This document shows, one piece after another, positions 18,115-26,346 of a stretch of DNA of 64,000 bases. The stretch is from CAYZXL01 sp964482435. Its GTDB lineage: Bacteria; Auribacterota; JABMQX01. The position numbers were made by a program, and so were the translations under genes. Every line of letters starts with the position of its first letter. Positions within the stretch are counted from its first letter, which is position 1. The stretch lies in NCBI GenBank assembly GCA_964482435.1, contig CAYZXL010000011.1, forward strand, positions 53,571 to 117,570, given 5' to 3'. Below the pieces are notes generated by a model. That model worked only from the letters and a program-made list of their open reading frames with translations. It was not told where the DNA came from and did not search any database.

Positions 18115-18679
18115 AATTCTCGGCGAACCGCCGACGATTTTCGCTTTTCGGAGGCCCTTGCGTTCCGGGAGTCTCTTCTGACATCGGGCTTCCCTGCGCG
18201 AGAGACCGCCCTGAAAACTGCGTCAGGAATTTTTGGTATTCCGTGAACGGCCCAAGCTCCCTGATTTTTCCGACAACCTCATTGACGAGGTCCGCCCATT
18301 TCTTCCCTTCTGCGGCGGAGACCCAGCTAAACGTCACCCGCCTCATGTCGAAGCCGCAGAACTCCAGCAAGTCTCGAAAACCGGCGAAGCGTCGTCGAGC
18401 GTGATAGTTCCCAGCAGTGTAATGGCAGTCGCCCGGATGGCAGCCGGAGACAATCACTCCGTCCGCTCCCTGCTCAAATGCTTTGATGATGAACGACACG
18501 TCAATCCGCCCGGAGCAAGGAAGCTTAATGACGCGAACGTGCGGTTCGTAAACCATGCGGCTGGTCCCTGCGAGGTCCGCTCCCGCGTAAGTGCACCAGT
18601 TGCACACGAACGCGATAATCTTCGGCTGCCATTCCTTCTCGGCTGCCGGTTTCTCCACCGTTTTTGCTTCCTGACTCAC
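18107..18679 (-). CDS. flxD: FlxD-like protein with MvhD domain (2Fe-2S)
   Basis: A 190-residue protein whose first 140 residues are an MvhD domain: FVCNWCTYAGAD, LPCSGRID, VSGCHPGDCHY. In methanogens MvhD hands electrons from the hydrogenase to HdrA; in bacterial FlxABCD it links FlxABC to HdrA. The C-terminal 40 residues are low complexity. The start is GTG 18679 with AGGAG 8 nt upstream. It lies 36 nt behind hdrA, as expected for its partner. Confidence 0.88.
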   Translation of the reverse strand: MSQEAKTVEKPAAEKEWQPKIIAFVCNWCTYAGADLAGTSRMVYEPHVRVIKLPCSGRIDVSFIIKAFEQGADGVIVSGCHPGDCHYTAGNYHARRRFAGFRDLLEFCGFDMRRVTFSWVSAAEGKKWADLVNEVVGKIRELGPFTEYQKFLTQFSGRSLAQGSPMSEETPGTQGPPKSENRRRFAENYD

Positions 18680-18715
18680 GCTTTTCGCTCCTGAAATTCG
18701 TCGGGCAGCGCCGCT

Positions 18716-20722
18716 CTATCCGCTGCCCAGGGCGGTGATTTCCGCGAAGACCTGCTCGTCGTTGAATCCCGCGAGCTGAATGGATTTGGACGGGCAAGCG
18801 GCGACGCACGTGCCGCAGCCCATGCAGAGGCCCTTGTTGACTTCTGCGACAAGCTTGACGAGGTTGCCCCTCTTGTCGCGGATTTCCTTATCCGTTATCG
18901 CCGTGTAAGGGCAGACGCGGATGCAGTTGCGACAATGAATGCAGGTCGCTTCGTTCACCGAGGCGATGATGGGCTCTCTCTCAAGCTCATCGGAAGAAAA
19001 GAGCAACTGAACCTTTGAAGCCGCGGCGCTTGCCTGAGCCACCGCCTCCGGAATGTCCTTTGGCGCCTGACACGCTCCAGCCAGGTAAATGCCCGCCGTA
19101 GTCGTCTCGACGGGGCGGAGCTTCGGGTGCGCCTCCGAATAGAAGCCCTCCGAACCGCACGCAATCCCTACCTTCTGCGCGAGTGCGTAAGCGTCTCGAT
19201 GCGGAATCATCGCCGTCGCCAACACAACCATGTCCGCCCGAACCTGAACCTGGGAATTCGACAGAGTATCCGCTCCCACGACGACGAGTTGGTCTCCGTC
19301 CTTATAAATCTTCGAGACCCGCCCGCGGATATAGAGGACTCCATCTTCCTCGACCGCCCGTCGGACAAACTCCTCGTAATTCTTCCCGCCCGCGCGGATG
19401 TCCATGTAGAAAATGTACGGTTTGCCGTCGTGAACCTTGTGCTTATAGAGCATCGCATGCTTGGCGATGTACATGCAGCAAATCTTGGAGCAATACTCCA
19501 GGCCCTTCTCCGGGTCGCGCGACCCGACGCACGCGATGAAGACTACCGACTTTGGCTCTTTTCCGTCGGATGCGCGGCGAACAGCGCCCTGCGTCGGCCC
19601 GGACGCCGACAGAAGCCTTTCGAACTGTATCCCGCTAATGATGTCCGGATAAACGTCGTAGTTGTACTCGCCGTATCCCTTCCAGCGCTCGTTGGGCTGC
19701 TCCTTCCCGATGCTATACAGGTCATAGCCTGTGGCGACGACGATGGCGCCGACCTCCACCTCGATAATCTCGTCCTGCATCGTGTAGTCAATCGCGTTGC
19801 GGGTGCAGACCTTCGCGCAAACGCCGCACCGGTCCTTCAAGAACTTCAGGCAGTTCGCCCGGTCAATCACCGGCGTGTTTGGCACCGCCTGCGGAAACGG
19901 AACGTAAATTGCCGTTCGATAGCCCAACCCAGCATCGAATTCCGACAGGATTTTCTTCTGCGGGCATTTCCTCCAGCAGTCGCCGCACCCGTTGCACAGT
20001 TCTGCGATGACGGACTTCGCATTCTGCCGAATCTTGACCTTGAAGTTCCCTACGAAGCCGTCAACGTTCTCGATTTCGGCGTACGTGTAAAGAGTGATCC
20101 GGGGGTCCCTCGCCACCTCCACCATTCGTGGAGTCAGGATGCACTGCGAGCAGTCAAGCGTCGGAAACGTCTCCGAAAGGCGAGCCATGTTTCCGCCGAT
20201 GGAAGGCTGTCTCTCGACGAGGATTACTTCATGCCCGCCCGCTGCGATGTCGAGGGCCGCCTGGATGCCAGCGATTCCCCCGCCAATGACCAGAGCTCTC
20301 TTCGTTACTGGTACTCTGATCGGGAAAAGCTCCTGGTTCTTCTTGACCTTCTCGACCATCACTCGCACGAGGTCAATTGCTTTCTCCGTCGCAAGTTCCC
20401 GGTCCGTATGCACCCAGGAGCAATGCTCGCGAATGTTCGCCATCTCGCAGAGAAACGGATTCAACCCGGCGGTTACCACTGCTGCGCGAAACGTCGGCTC
20501 GTGCATGTGCGGAGAACAAGCCGCCACCACGACTCCGTCGAGCTTGTGTTCCCGGATGGCATCCTTAATCATGTTCTGCCCCGGGTCGGAGCACACATAC
20601 TTGTAATCCACCGAGACCATCACGCCCGGCAGCTTCGCAGTCTCCTCAGCCACCTTCGCACAGTCAACCATGCGGGCGATGTTCTCTCCGCAGTGGCATA
20701 TGAAAACGCCAATCCTCGACAT
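18716..20722 (-). CDS. hdrA: Heterodisulfide reductase subunit A (HdrA) type flavoprotein
   Basis: HdrA is the FAD protein that bifurcates electrons in Hdr complexes. At 668 residues it has the N-terminal VFICHCGENI cluster-binding region, the FAD Rossmann motif IGGGIAGIQAALD near residue 144, the SIGGNMARL and LDCSQCILTPRM segments, the internal CNGCGDCWRKCP and CGVCAKVC clusters, and two C-terminal ferredoxin motifs CIHCRNCIRVCP and CMGCGTCVAACP. It starts at ATG 20722 directly at the end of the exported-protein gene, with GGAG 9 nt upstream. Together with hdrB and hdrC it forms a complete HdrABC set. Confidence 0.94.
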   Translation of the reverse strand: MSRIGVFICHCGENIARMVDCAKVAEETAKLPGVMVSVDYKYVCSDPGQNMIKDAIREHKLDGVVVAACSPHMHEPTFRAAVVTAGLNPFLCEMANIREHCSWVHTDRELATEKAIDLVRVMVEKVKKNQELFPIRVPVTKRALVIGGGIAGIQAALDIAAGGHEVILVERQPSIGGNMARLSETFPTLDCSQCILTPRMVEVARDPRITLYTYAEIENVDGFVGNFKVKIRQNAKSVIAELCNGCGDCWRKCPQKKILSEFDAGLGYRTAIYVPFPQAVPNTPVIDRANCLKFLKDRCGVCAKVCTRNAIDYTMQDEIIEVEVGAIVVATGYDLYSIGKEQPNERWKGYGEYNYDVYPDIISGIQFERLLSASGPTQGAVRRASDGKEPKSVVFIACVGSRDPEKGLEYCSKICCMYIAKHAMLYKHKVHDGKPYIFYMDIRAGGKNYEEFVRRAVEEDGVLYIRGRVSKIYKDGDQLVVVGADTLSNSQVQVRADMVVLATAMIPHRDAYALAQKVGIACGSEGFYSEAHPKLRPVETTTAGIYLAGACQAPKDIPEAVAQASAAASKVQLLFSSDELEREPIIASVNEATCIHCRNCIRVCPYTAITDKEIRDKRGNLVKLVAEVNKGLCMGCGTCVAACPSKSIQLAGFNDEQVFAEITALGSG

Positions 20723-21712
20723 TCATTCAACTCCCGATTTCGTTTCCTCTGGCGCCTTTTCCTCCTTGGGAGGCTCCGCCGCCGGAGGTTGCACCAGGGT
20801 CATCATAACCACGCCCGTCGTCTTGATCTCCGTCTTCACTCCCTCCGGCATCCCCTTGATTTCCTGGAGGAGCCTCAGCTCCGATTTCACCGGCTGCCCG
20901 TTATCGAGCGACACCAGCGACCACCCATCGTTCGTCTGCGTGAATTCCTTGAGGCTCAGGATTTTCTCTTTTGGGCTGCTTTTGATTGCCACTCGAATTC
21001 TCGCGCACTCCTTCTCCAGAGCCGTCTCGTTCGCCTCGTACGTGTACGTCGTGTTGTCAATCATGGTCTTGCCGCTGAGGGGTCCCGGCCCTTGTGGAAC
21101 CTGCCTTTCGCTGACATCGCTCCACTCCGACCCCGGCATAATCCCCACTTCGGGGAATATGACCTGCTGCTGGAAGAACTGCTTGACGTCAGCACCAGAG
21201 AACTGGCCCGCCAGCTCCGGCGGGACTTCTACGTCGAGAACCCTTCCTCTTCTGTCAAGCGTGAACCCGATCGTCGAACTGAAAAGCTTCAGCAAGTTCG
21301 GATTTCCCCGCTTTTCCAGCACGCCCCACGTCTGCGAGTCCTGAAGCTTCCCGTCCAGGTACGACCTGGCGCCGTTCTGGTCGCTTATTATTTTGCTGAG
21401 GCGCCCGTTTTCGAGCATCGCCGTTTCCATCATGAAATCCGGGTACGTGATTTCCACGTGTACCACTCCCTCGTCGGAAACTTCCACGCACCTCACGAGA
21501 ACCTTCATGTCCGACCGGAAACTCACGCGGCGCTTCTCCGGTTTTGGAGTCGTCTGCCTCACGTGATCGGTCGTCGTCTCCGTATGGAGAAGATAGGTCG
21601 CCGTGTCGCCCGGCTTCATTCGAGCTTCGATTTTTCGCGGCTCTTCCGCGCGAGTCGCCAGGCAAAGCAACAACCAAACAAGACCAGCCGCACTCGCTAC
21701 AATTCTCTTCAT
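20723..21712 (-). CDS. Exported protein of unknown function (DUF6263-like), embedded in the hdr operon
   Basis: A 329-residue protein with a signal peptide (residues 1-21, basic start and LVWLLLCLATRA). The mature part begins with the DUF6263-like pattern KPGDTATYLLHTETTTDH and consists mainly of beta strands with FTLDRRGRVLDVEVP and a conserved GSEWSD. The C-terminus is proline- and glutamate-rich. ATG 21712 is chosen because AGGAGG lies 9 nt upstream and gives a clean signal peptide. It sits between hdrB (114 nt gap) and hdrA (immediately adjacent) although the Hdr proteins are cytoplasmic. The function is unknown. Confidence 0.75.
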   Translation of the reverse strand: MKRIVASAAGLVWLLLCLATRAEEPRKIEARMKPGDTATYLLHTETTTDHVRQTTPKPEKRRVSFRSDMKVLVRCVEVSDEGVVHVEITYPDFMMETAMLENGRLSKIISDQNGARSYLDGKLQDSQTWGVLEKRGNPNLLKLFSSTIGFTLDRRGRVLDVEVPPELAGQFSGADVKQFFQQQVIFPEVGIMPGSEWSDVSERQVPQGPGPLSGKTMIDNTTYTYEANETALEKECARIRVAIKSSPKEKILSLKEFTQTNDGWSLVSLDNGQPVKSELRLLQEIKGMPEGVKTEIKTTGVVMMTLVQPPAAEPPKEEKAPEETKSGVE

Positions 21713-21826
21713 CGTTTTAGCCCTCCTGACCATCAGAGTTCTGTGTGACTTCTTTCCACCCCGCAAATACTTTTGGACGATCAGGAACCCATTCGCGTTC
21801 AAGTTATTTCGGCGTCTTTCGGCGCT

Positions 21827-22753
21827 TTACTTCGCAGCCCGTCCTCCAGCCGCCGCTTCCTCCTTCGCTCCCGACGTCATTCGCTTCGCCAGCCTCATCG
21901 CGTCAACGAAATGCTTCCGCAGCCCGAGTTTTTTCGGCTTCACGCCTACCGCCAGCCCAACCAGCTCGGTCAAGTAAACGACTGGTATGTCGAACGACGT
22001 ACTGAACGTCTTGTTGATGTTCGCCTGCCGCATGTCGAGGTTCGACTGGCACATCGGGCAGGCGACGATAATCGCCTCTGCCCCGTTATTCACCGCATTC
22101 TCGAGGATTCGCCGCGAAAGCTCGCACACCAGGTCCGTCCTGCTCATCGAGAATCCTGCCCCGCAGCATTCCGTCTTGAATCCCCACTCCAGCGGCTCCG
22201 TACCGAGAACCTTGCAGACCTCGTCCATCAGCACCGGCTGCTCCGGGTCGTCGAATTTCAGCAGGTCCGGCGGTCGCGTCAAAAGGCAACCGTAATAGCA
22301 CGCAACCTTCAGCCCGTCCAGAGGCGCCACAACTTTCTTCGCAACCTCCTCGAGACCATACTCCAGAAAAAGCTGAATCACGTTTAGAACCCTTACGCCG
22401 CCCCGGTATTCGCGCCCGGTCAGACGCGAGATTTCCGCGGCAGTCTCCTTATCCGAAAGAATGAGTTCGTGGGTCTTCTTCATGGCGTTGGAACATAGCG
22501 CACATGGCGCCGCCAAAGTGGCAAGCCCCGCTTCCTCCGCCAGGCTCAGATTCCTCGCTGGGAGAGCCAGACCGAGGAGGTGATTGGTGGAATGAGCGGC
22601 AGAGGCGCCGCAGCATGTCCAATCAGGGACCTCGACGAGCTCGATCCCCAGTGCCTCACACGCCGCCGCTGTGGACATCCCAAAATCAATTGCCATCCCG
22701 TGGAGCGAACAGCCCGGATAATATCCTATCTTCATCGCCGCCATCGTCCTCAT
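21827..22753 (-). CDS. hdrB: Heterodisulfide reductase subunit B (HdrB)
   Basis: HdrB holds the noncubane iron-sulfur clusters where the disulfide is reduced. The 308-residue protein has two CCG domains: YYPGCS...WTCCGA...PCALC in the first half, and YYGCLL...TECCGAG...CPMCQ in the second. Start ATG 22753 overlaps the hdrC stop (ATGA); internal ATGs at 22744 and 22735 are alternatives, the last giving the family-typical KIGYYPGC start. The C-terminal 40 residues include LGLRKHFVDAMRL and an alanine-rich tail. Confidence 0.93.
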   Translation of the reverse strand: MRTMAAMKIGYYPGCSLHGMAIDFGMSTAAACEALGIELVEVPDWTCCGASAAHSTNHLLGLALPARNLSLAEEAGLATLAAPCALCSNAMKKTHELILSDKETAAEISRLTGREYRGGVRVLNVIQLFLEYGLEEVAKKVVAPLDGLKVACYYGCLLTRPPDLLKFDDPEQPVLMDEVCKVLGTEPLEWGFKTECCGAGFSMSRTDLVCELSRRILENAVNNGAEAIIVACPMCQSNLDMRQANINKTFSTSFDIPVVYLTELVGLAVGVKPKKLGLRKHFVDAMRLAKRMTSGAKEEAAAGGRAAK

Positions 22754-23442
22754 TTCGCCGAGTGCGCCTCAGCGATGTCTTTCTCCTCTCCCCCTTCGCG
22801 TGCGGACGGAACCTCCCCATGTCCTGAGCCTGATGCCTTGCCAGCAGCGCTTGCAGGGGGAGGACTTTTTCCCTCTTCCTTCCGTCCATACCCTGCCGCT
22901 TCAAACATCGCCCGGAATTCCTTCCTCCCTTTCGCCCTCCGCGGCAGGAGCTTTATCTTCCCCTTCAAGGTCATCTTGATTCCCGCTCCGACGTCCGCGA
23001 AGAAGTGCCGGCTCCTCAGCTTGTAGATCCCGGCAATGCTCGCCTCGTGAACCTTCCCGAACCGCCTCATGTTATTCATGAAAACTCTGTGGAACAGCTT
23101 GATGTCCCTCTCGGAAGGCGTGCCTTTCCCCGTCGCCAGAGCCAGCTCACGCAGCGCGTCCATGCACTCCGCAATCTTGAACTCCTTCGGGCAGCGCGTC
23201 GAACACGTGATGCACGACGAGCATACCCAGATGGTCCGGCTCTCCAGCACCTGGTCAATCTGGCCGAGCTGGAGCAGCCGAATCACCACATTCGGCGGAA
23301 TGTCCATCAGATAGTGAACCGGACACCCCGCAGAACATTTTCCGCACTGGTAACAGATGGAAGGAGACTGTTGAATTATCCCCTCGACCCGCTTGATCAG
23401 GTCCGACTCAAGCTGTTGGTTTTCAATCGTGAACCGCATCAT
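22750..23442 (-). CDS. hdrC: Heterodisulfide reductase subunit C (HdrC)
   Basis: HdrC is the ferredoxin-like subunit that carries electrons to HdrB. The 230-residue protein contains CYQCGKCSAGCP (about residue 30) and CSSCITCSTRCP (about residue 75), both 4Fe-4S motifs, with the helical spacer MDIPPNVVIRLLQLG between them. The C-terminal 80 residues are basic and then acidic and extend beyond the minimal HdrC. It is the first gene of the eight-gene operon and has ATG codons at 23442 and 23439 behind GAGGA. Confidence 0.92.
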   Translation of the reverse strand: MMRFTIENQQLESDLIKRVEGIIQQSPSICYQCGKCSAGCPVHYLMDIPPNVVIRLLQLGQIDQVLESRTIWVCSSCITCSTRCPKEFKIAECMDALRELALATGKGTPSERDIKLFHRVFMNNMRRFGKVHEASIAGIYKLRSRHFFADVGAGIKMTLKGKIKLLPRRAKGRKEFRAMFEAAGYGRKEEGKSPPPASAAGKASGSGHGEVPSAREGGEEKDIAEAHSAK

Positions 23443-23920
23443 TCCTCACATTCGGATGGAAAGTTTCCACCCGCTTGCTTCTCCGGGCATCCAGCCCACG
23501 TCCGCCGGTGTTCGACGCTCGACTCCCGAGGGAAAGGGCCACGCCCGGATTCCTCATCTCGCCGTCGCCAGGCTTCCTGCGCAATGCCGTCTTCCCGCGA
23601 GCGAGCCGTACCGCTCAGGCCCCCAATGCTTGCAACACACCGCGTTCTCGCAATGTTCCCTCGAAAGCGGGCCGTAGCCGGCCCAAAGTTAAGGCAGTCT
23701 GATACCATACACTCCAGACGGTGTCAACAAATTTGCCTGGCTGGGGAGGGAAACATTCGTGGAGTGCAGGAGCGCTGCTCCCTCCATGGCGGGACTGAAG
23801 CCTGGCTTCAGCACTCCGAAGGTTTCTGCTCGCGCCGTGCAGCAGCTCCTGGGGCGACCGCGCTGGATGCCGCAGCAGGACAGCAGGAAGAGCGCGGTGG
23901 GTCACGCTGTCCACCTCGAA
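23443..23920. other. Leader and intergenic region upstream of hdrC
   Basis: About 480 nt without a gene. It contains the predicted hdr operon promoter at 23699-23727. Beyond that is a nested palindrome at 23761-23817: outer arms GGAGTGC/GCACTCC and inner CTGAAGC/GCTTCAG with a three-base loop. If the promoter is right, hdrC has a 250-nt untranslated leader, in which I recognise no known riboswitch. Confidence 0.4.
23699..23727 (-). promoter_or_regulatory. Predicted sigma-70 promoter of the hdr-flx operon
   Basis: On the minus strand a perfect -35 TTGACA (23727-23722) is followed after 17 nt by TATCAG (23704-23699), four of six matches to the -10 consensus. Transcription would begin near 23692, about 250 nt before hdrC. 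It is the best promoter match in the gap and points toward the operon. Confidence 0.5.
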
Positions 23921-24454
23921 TCACCAATACACGGCGACTTCCCTTCGGCGACCTGAGGTTTTCTCGAGAAAGTAAATCCTGCCGTTCTGTTTTCCGAATT
24001 CGTAGAGCTGGCGGGTGAGGTCAACGTCCTTCCGGCAATACTCCTCCAGCTTGTCGAGTCGCCCCGCCTTGAACCATTCGACCGCCTGAAGCCCATCTGC
24101 CATTTTGCCGACGCCGAGCGTAGCCTGAACAAAGCTCTCCAGGCTCACCCGAAAACCAAGCACCGCCGTCGTCTGAGAAAGAATGTCGAGGGTCTTCACT
24201 TTCTTCAAATCGTGGAGCGTGTAAGGTTGAAGCACAACGTAATCGAACCTGATTATGTTAAATCCCACGACCAGGTCAGCCGAGAGAACCTCGTCCACGA
24301 GGTCCCCCGCGTTTGCCTCGAAATACGTCCTGTACAAGCCGCTGCCGTAGTCATACACGACGCCGAGGGACATTCCGAGCCTGTCAGCGTGCTCTCTTCC
24401 GCCGACCTCCTCGAATACCTTCTTCGTCTCAAGGTCAAATACGAGTTTTTTCAC
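23921..24454 (-). CDS. RNase H-fold DEDD-type 3'-5' exonuclease-like protein
   Basis: A 177-residue protein with the three exonuclease motifs of the DEDD family: LVFDLET at the N-terminus (two acids), VVGFNIIRFDYVVL (about residue 62), and EYCRKDVDLTRQLY near residue 140. The layout matches the RNase_H_2/YprB-like group of stand-alone ribonuclease H-like proteins. It is cytoplasmic, 31 nt behind mnmE on the same strand and probably cotranscribed with it. Whether it acts on DNA or RNA is not evident. Confidence 0.8.
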   Translation of the reverse strand: MKKLVFDLETKKVFEEVGGREHADRLGMSLGVVYDYGSGLYRTYFEANAGDLVDEVLSADLVVGFNIIRFDYVVLQPYTLHDLKKVKTLDILSQTTAVLGFRVSLESFVQATLGVGKMADGLQAVEWFKAGRLDKLEEYCRKDVDLTRQLYEFGKQNGRIYFLEKTSGRRREVAVYW

Positions 24455-24485
24455 GCGGTTTCCTTCGCAATTTGGGAAAAGTGCG

Positions 24486-25964
24486 CTACTTCCCTATGCA
24501 GAATCTCGAGAATATCCTGTCCAGGATTTCCTCGTCGGCGGTCTCTCCCGTGATCTGTCCGAGGGCGTCGAGCGCTTCACGGACTTCCACCGCCGGAAAC
24601 TCCGGAGAAAGACCTTCCCGAAGGGCTTTAACGGCATTGCTGAGCGCCTCCTTCGCCCGCTCAAGCGCATCTCTATGCCTCACGCTCGTGATGATTGCCT
24701 GGTCTGCCGATGGGATGTCCGCAGACCAAACGCGCTCCGTGATTCGCCCCTTCAACTCCTCTATCCCCTCGAGCCGAAGGGCGGATGTCTTCACTACGGG
24801 GACATTTTCAGACTCGCGCGGCACAGCCTCTGGGACTTCAGGCGCTCGGCGCTCCGGCGCGCTTTTGACTGTCTCGGAAATCGCGCGACCGGCAAGCCCC
24901 TCCATCATTTCTGTCGGGTCAACTCCTGGCGCGAGGTCAATCTTGTTAATGACGACGATGTGCCTTTTCCCGCGAACCTCGTCGAAAATCCGACGGTCCT
25001 CTTCCGTTATTCCTGTTTCCGCATCGAGCACGAATAGGACAAGGTCCGCTTCCAGAAGAGCCTTCTTGCTTCGCCTGACGCCCTCCTTCTCAACCAGCCC
25101 GCGGGGTCTCCTTATCCCCGCGGTATCGAAAACGTTCAGAGTGATTCCCTGAAGGATGAGTGATTCCCTGAGCACATCTCGCGTGGTCCCGGCGACAGGC
25201 GTGACTATGGCCACATCCTTCTCCAGAAGGGCATTGAGCAAAGTGGACTTCCCGACATTCGGTTTTCCAGCGATTACCACGTTCACCCCCTCGACAATCT
25301 TGGCTCCGTCCTCAAACGTCGAGAGGAGCTTCTTAATTTGTTCTCCCGCCGAGGACAATTGCTCGCATAGCTCTTCGCCCGACGCCACCTCAATGTCCTC
25401 TTCGGGGAAATCTATGGACGCCTCCACGACCGCCGCCACGTCCACAATCCCCGACCGAATCGCCTCAATGGCATCCCGCAGCTTCCCTGTCAGGTGCTGG
25501 CTGGCAACACGATACGCAAGCTCGTTTTGTGCCCCAATCAGTTCCTGAACGGCCTCTGCCTGTGACAGGTCGAGCTTCCCATTCAAAAACGCTCGCATCG
25601 TGAATTCCCCAGGATTGGCAGGTCGCGCACCCGCACTAATCGCTGCCTTAAGCGCCTTGTGCAGGACGATTCGCCCACCGTGGCAGGATATTTCAACAGT
25701 GTCCTCCCCGGTATAACTCCGCGGGGCACGCATGACCGTCAAAAGGACATTGTCAACCGTCTGCTCCTCCGACAGAATTTGCCCGTAATGGACGGTGTGC
25801 GTCGGAAAACTCGAAGGAAGCCCTTTCCTGGAATAAAAGATTCTATCCGCGGTTTTCAGAGCGTTCGGGCCGCTGATCCGAACAATCCCCAATCCCCCCT
25901 GCCCGACGGGCGTGGAAATTGCCGCAATTGTATCCGAACTGTTTGTGGCAGCGAGGCGCTTCAT
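24486..25964 (-). CDS. mnmE: tRNA uridine-5-carboxymethylaminomethyl modification GTPase
   Basis: MnmE, with MnmG, modifies the wobble uridine of several tRNAs. The 492-residue protein has the N-terminal folate-binding domain (ISTPVGQGGLGIVRISG), the helical domain, the GTPase with GKPNVGKST, AGTTRD, DTAGI and NKID, and the C-terminal FCIGK cysteine motif typical of MnmE. ATG 25964 is chosen because a consensus promoter ends 7 nt upstream; the in-frame ATG at 25973 lies inside the -10 box and cannot be transcribed from it. No ribosome site precedes it, so translation is probably leaderless. Confidence 0.95.
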   Translation of the reverse strand: MKRLAATNSSDTIAAISTPVGQGGLGIVRISGPNALKTADRIFYSRKGLPSSFPTHTVHYGQILSEEQTVDNVLLTVMRAPRSYTGEDTVEISCHGGRIVLHKALKAAISAGARPANPGEFTMRAFLNGKLDLSQAEAVQELIGAQNELAYRVASQHLTGKLRDAIEAIRSGIVDVAAVVEASIDFPEEDIEVASGEELCEQLSSAGEQIKKLLSTFEDGAKIVEGVNVVIAGKPNVGKSTLLNALLEKDVAIVTPVAGTTRDVLRESLILQGITLNVFDTAGIRRPRGLVEKEGVRRSKKALLEADLVLFVLDAETGITEEDRRIFDEVRGKRHIVVINKIDLAPGVDPTEMMEGLAGRAISETVKSAPERRAPEVPEAVPRESENVPVVKTSALRLEGIEELKGRITERVWSADIPSADQAIITSVRHRDALERAKEALSNAVKALREGLSPEFPAVEVREALDALGQITGETADEEILDRIFSRFCIGK

Positions 25965-25971
25965 GAATCGC

Positions 25972-25999
25972 ATTATATCTGTGGGTAAGAGGATGTCAA
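25972..25999 (-). promoter_or_regulatory. Near-perfect sigma-70 promoter of mnmE, predicted leaderless transcript
   Basis: TTGACA at 25999-25994 and TATAAT at 25977-25972, both exact consensus, with 16 nt between them. Seven bases separate the -10 box from the A of ATG 25964, the normal distance to a transcription start. The mRNA would therefore begin at the start codon. Confidence 0.75.
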
Positions 26000-26028
26000 C
26001 CGATGCGCGACCGTGTGCGGCTGCGTAA

Positions 26029-26092
26029 TCGTGGCATCCTGCCCTTGGCGGGACCCGTGAACGACCATGGGCAAGATGCCCATGCCACGAGG
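26029..26092. repeat. Palindromic intergenic repeat, copy 1
   Basis: GTGGCAT...GTGAACGACC is followed by CATGGGCA-AGA-TGCCCATG at 26066-26084, a perfect 8-bp stem with a three-base loop, then CCACGAGG. The same palindrome, with TCT in the loop (the reverse complement), recurs at 57540-57558, and a degenerate relative is at 47511-47529. Confidence 0.6.
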
Positions 26093-26208
26093 CGATTCCT
26101 GCGCTCCCATTGATCCGCGTGGAAGCGCAGGGGTGAATCGCTCAGGCGGCACCCGCGAACCTGTGCGCGTGCAACACAAATACAGCCGCAACCGCTCCTC
26201 AGTCCGCA

Positions 26209-26238
26209 TTGCCGGGGGAAGTGGGGCGCGTGTATAAT
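26209..26238 (+). promoter_or_regulatory. Predicted promoter of the sulfatase maturase gene
   Basis: TTGCCG (26209-26214), 18-nt spacer, exact TATAAT (26233-26238). Transcription would begin near 26245, about 100 nt before the likely start codon. It is the only good match in the 370-nt gap between mnmE and this gene, the rest of which holds the palindromic repeat. Confidence 0.55.
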
Positions 26239-26346
26239 TCAGTGGTCTTCTCGACGTGGGAACGGCGGAACATCCCGCCGCCCGGCAATAAACCGAACGT
26301 GTAAGTGAGCCGTCAGCCTATAGAGCAGTCCTTCTCGAAATCGCAA

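Noticed and set aside
16184..18246. Plus-strand frames of 386 and 318 codons opposite flxB and flxC
   Set aside because: The minus strand has conserved cysteine clusters and overlapping gene ends in the right order; the plus-strand frames show none.
19127..21748. Very long plus-strand open frame of 873 codons
   Set aside because: It lies opposite hdrA and the DUF6263-like gene, has a composition dominated by Arg, Leu, Val and His, and has no family motifs. It is the shadow of the GC-rich minus-strand genes.
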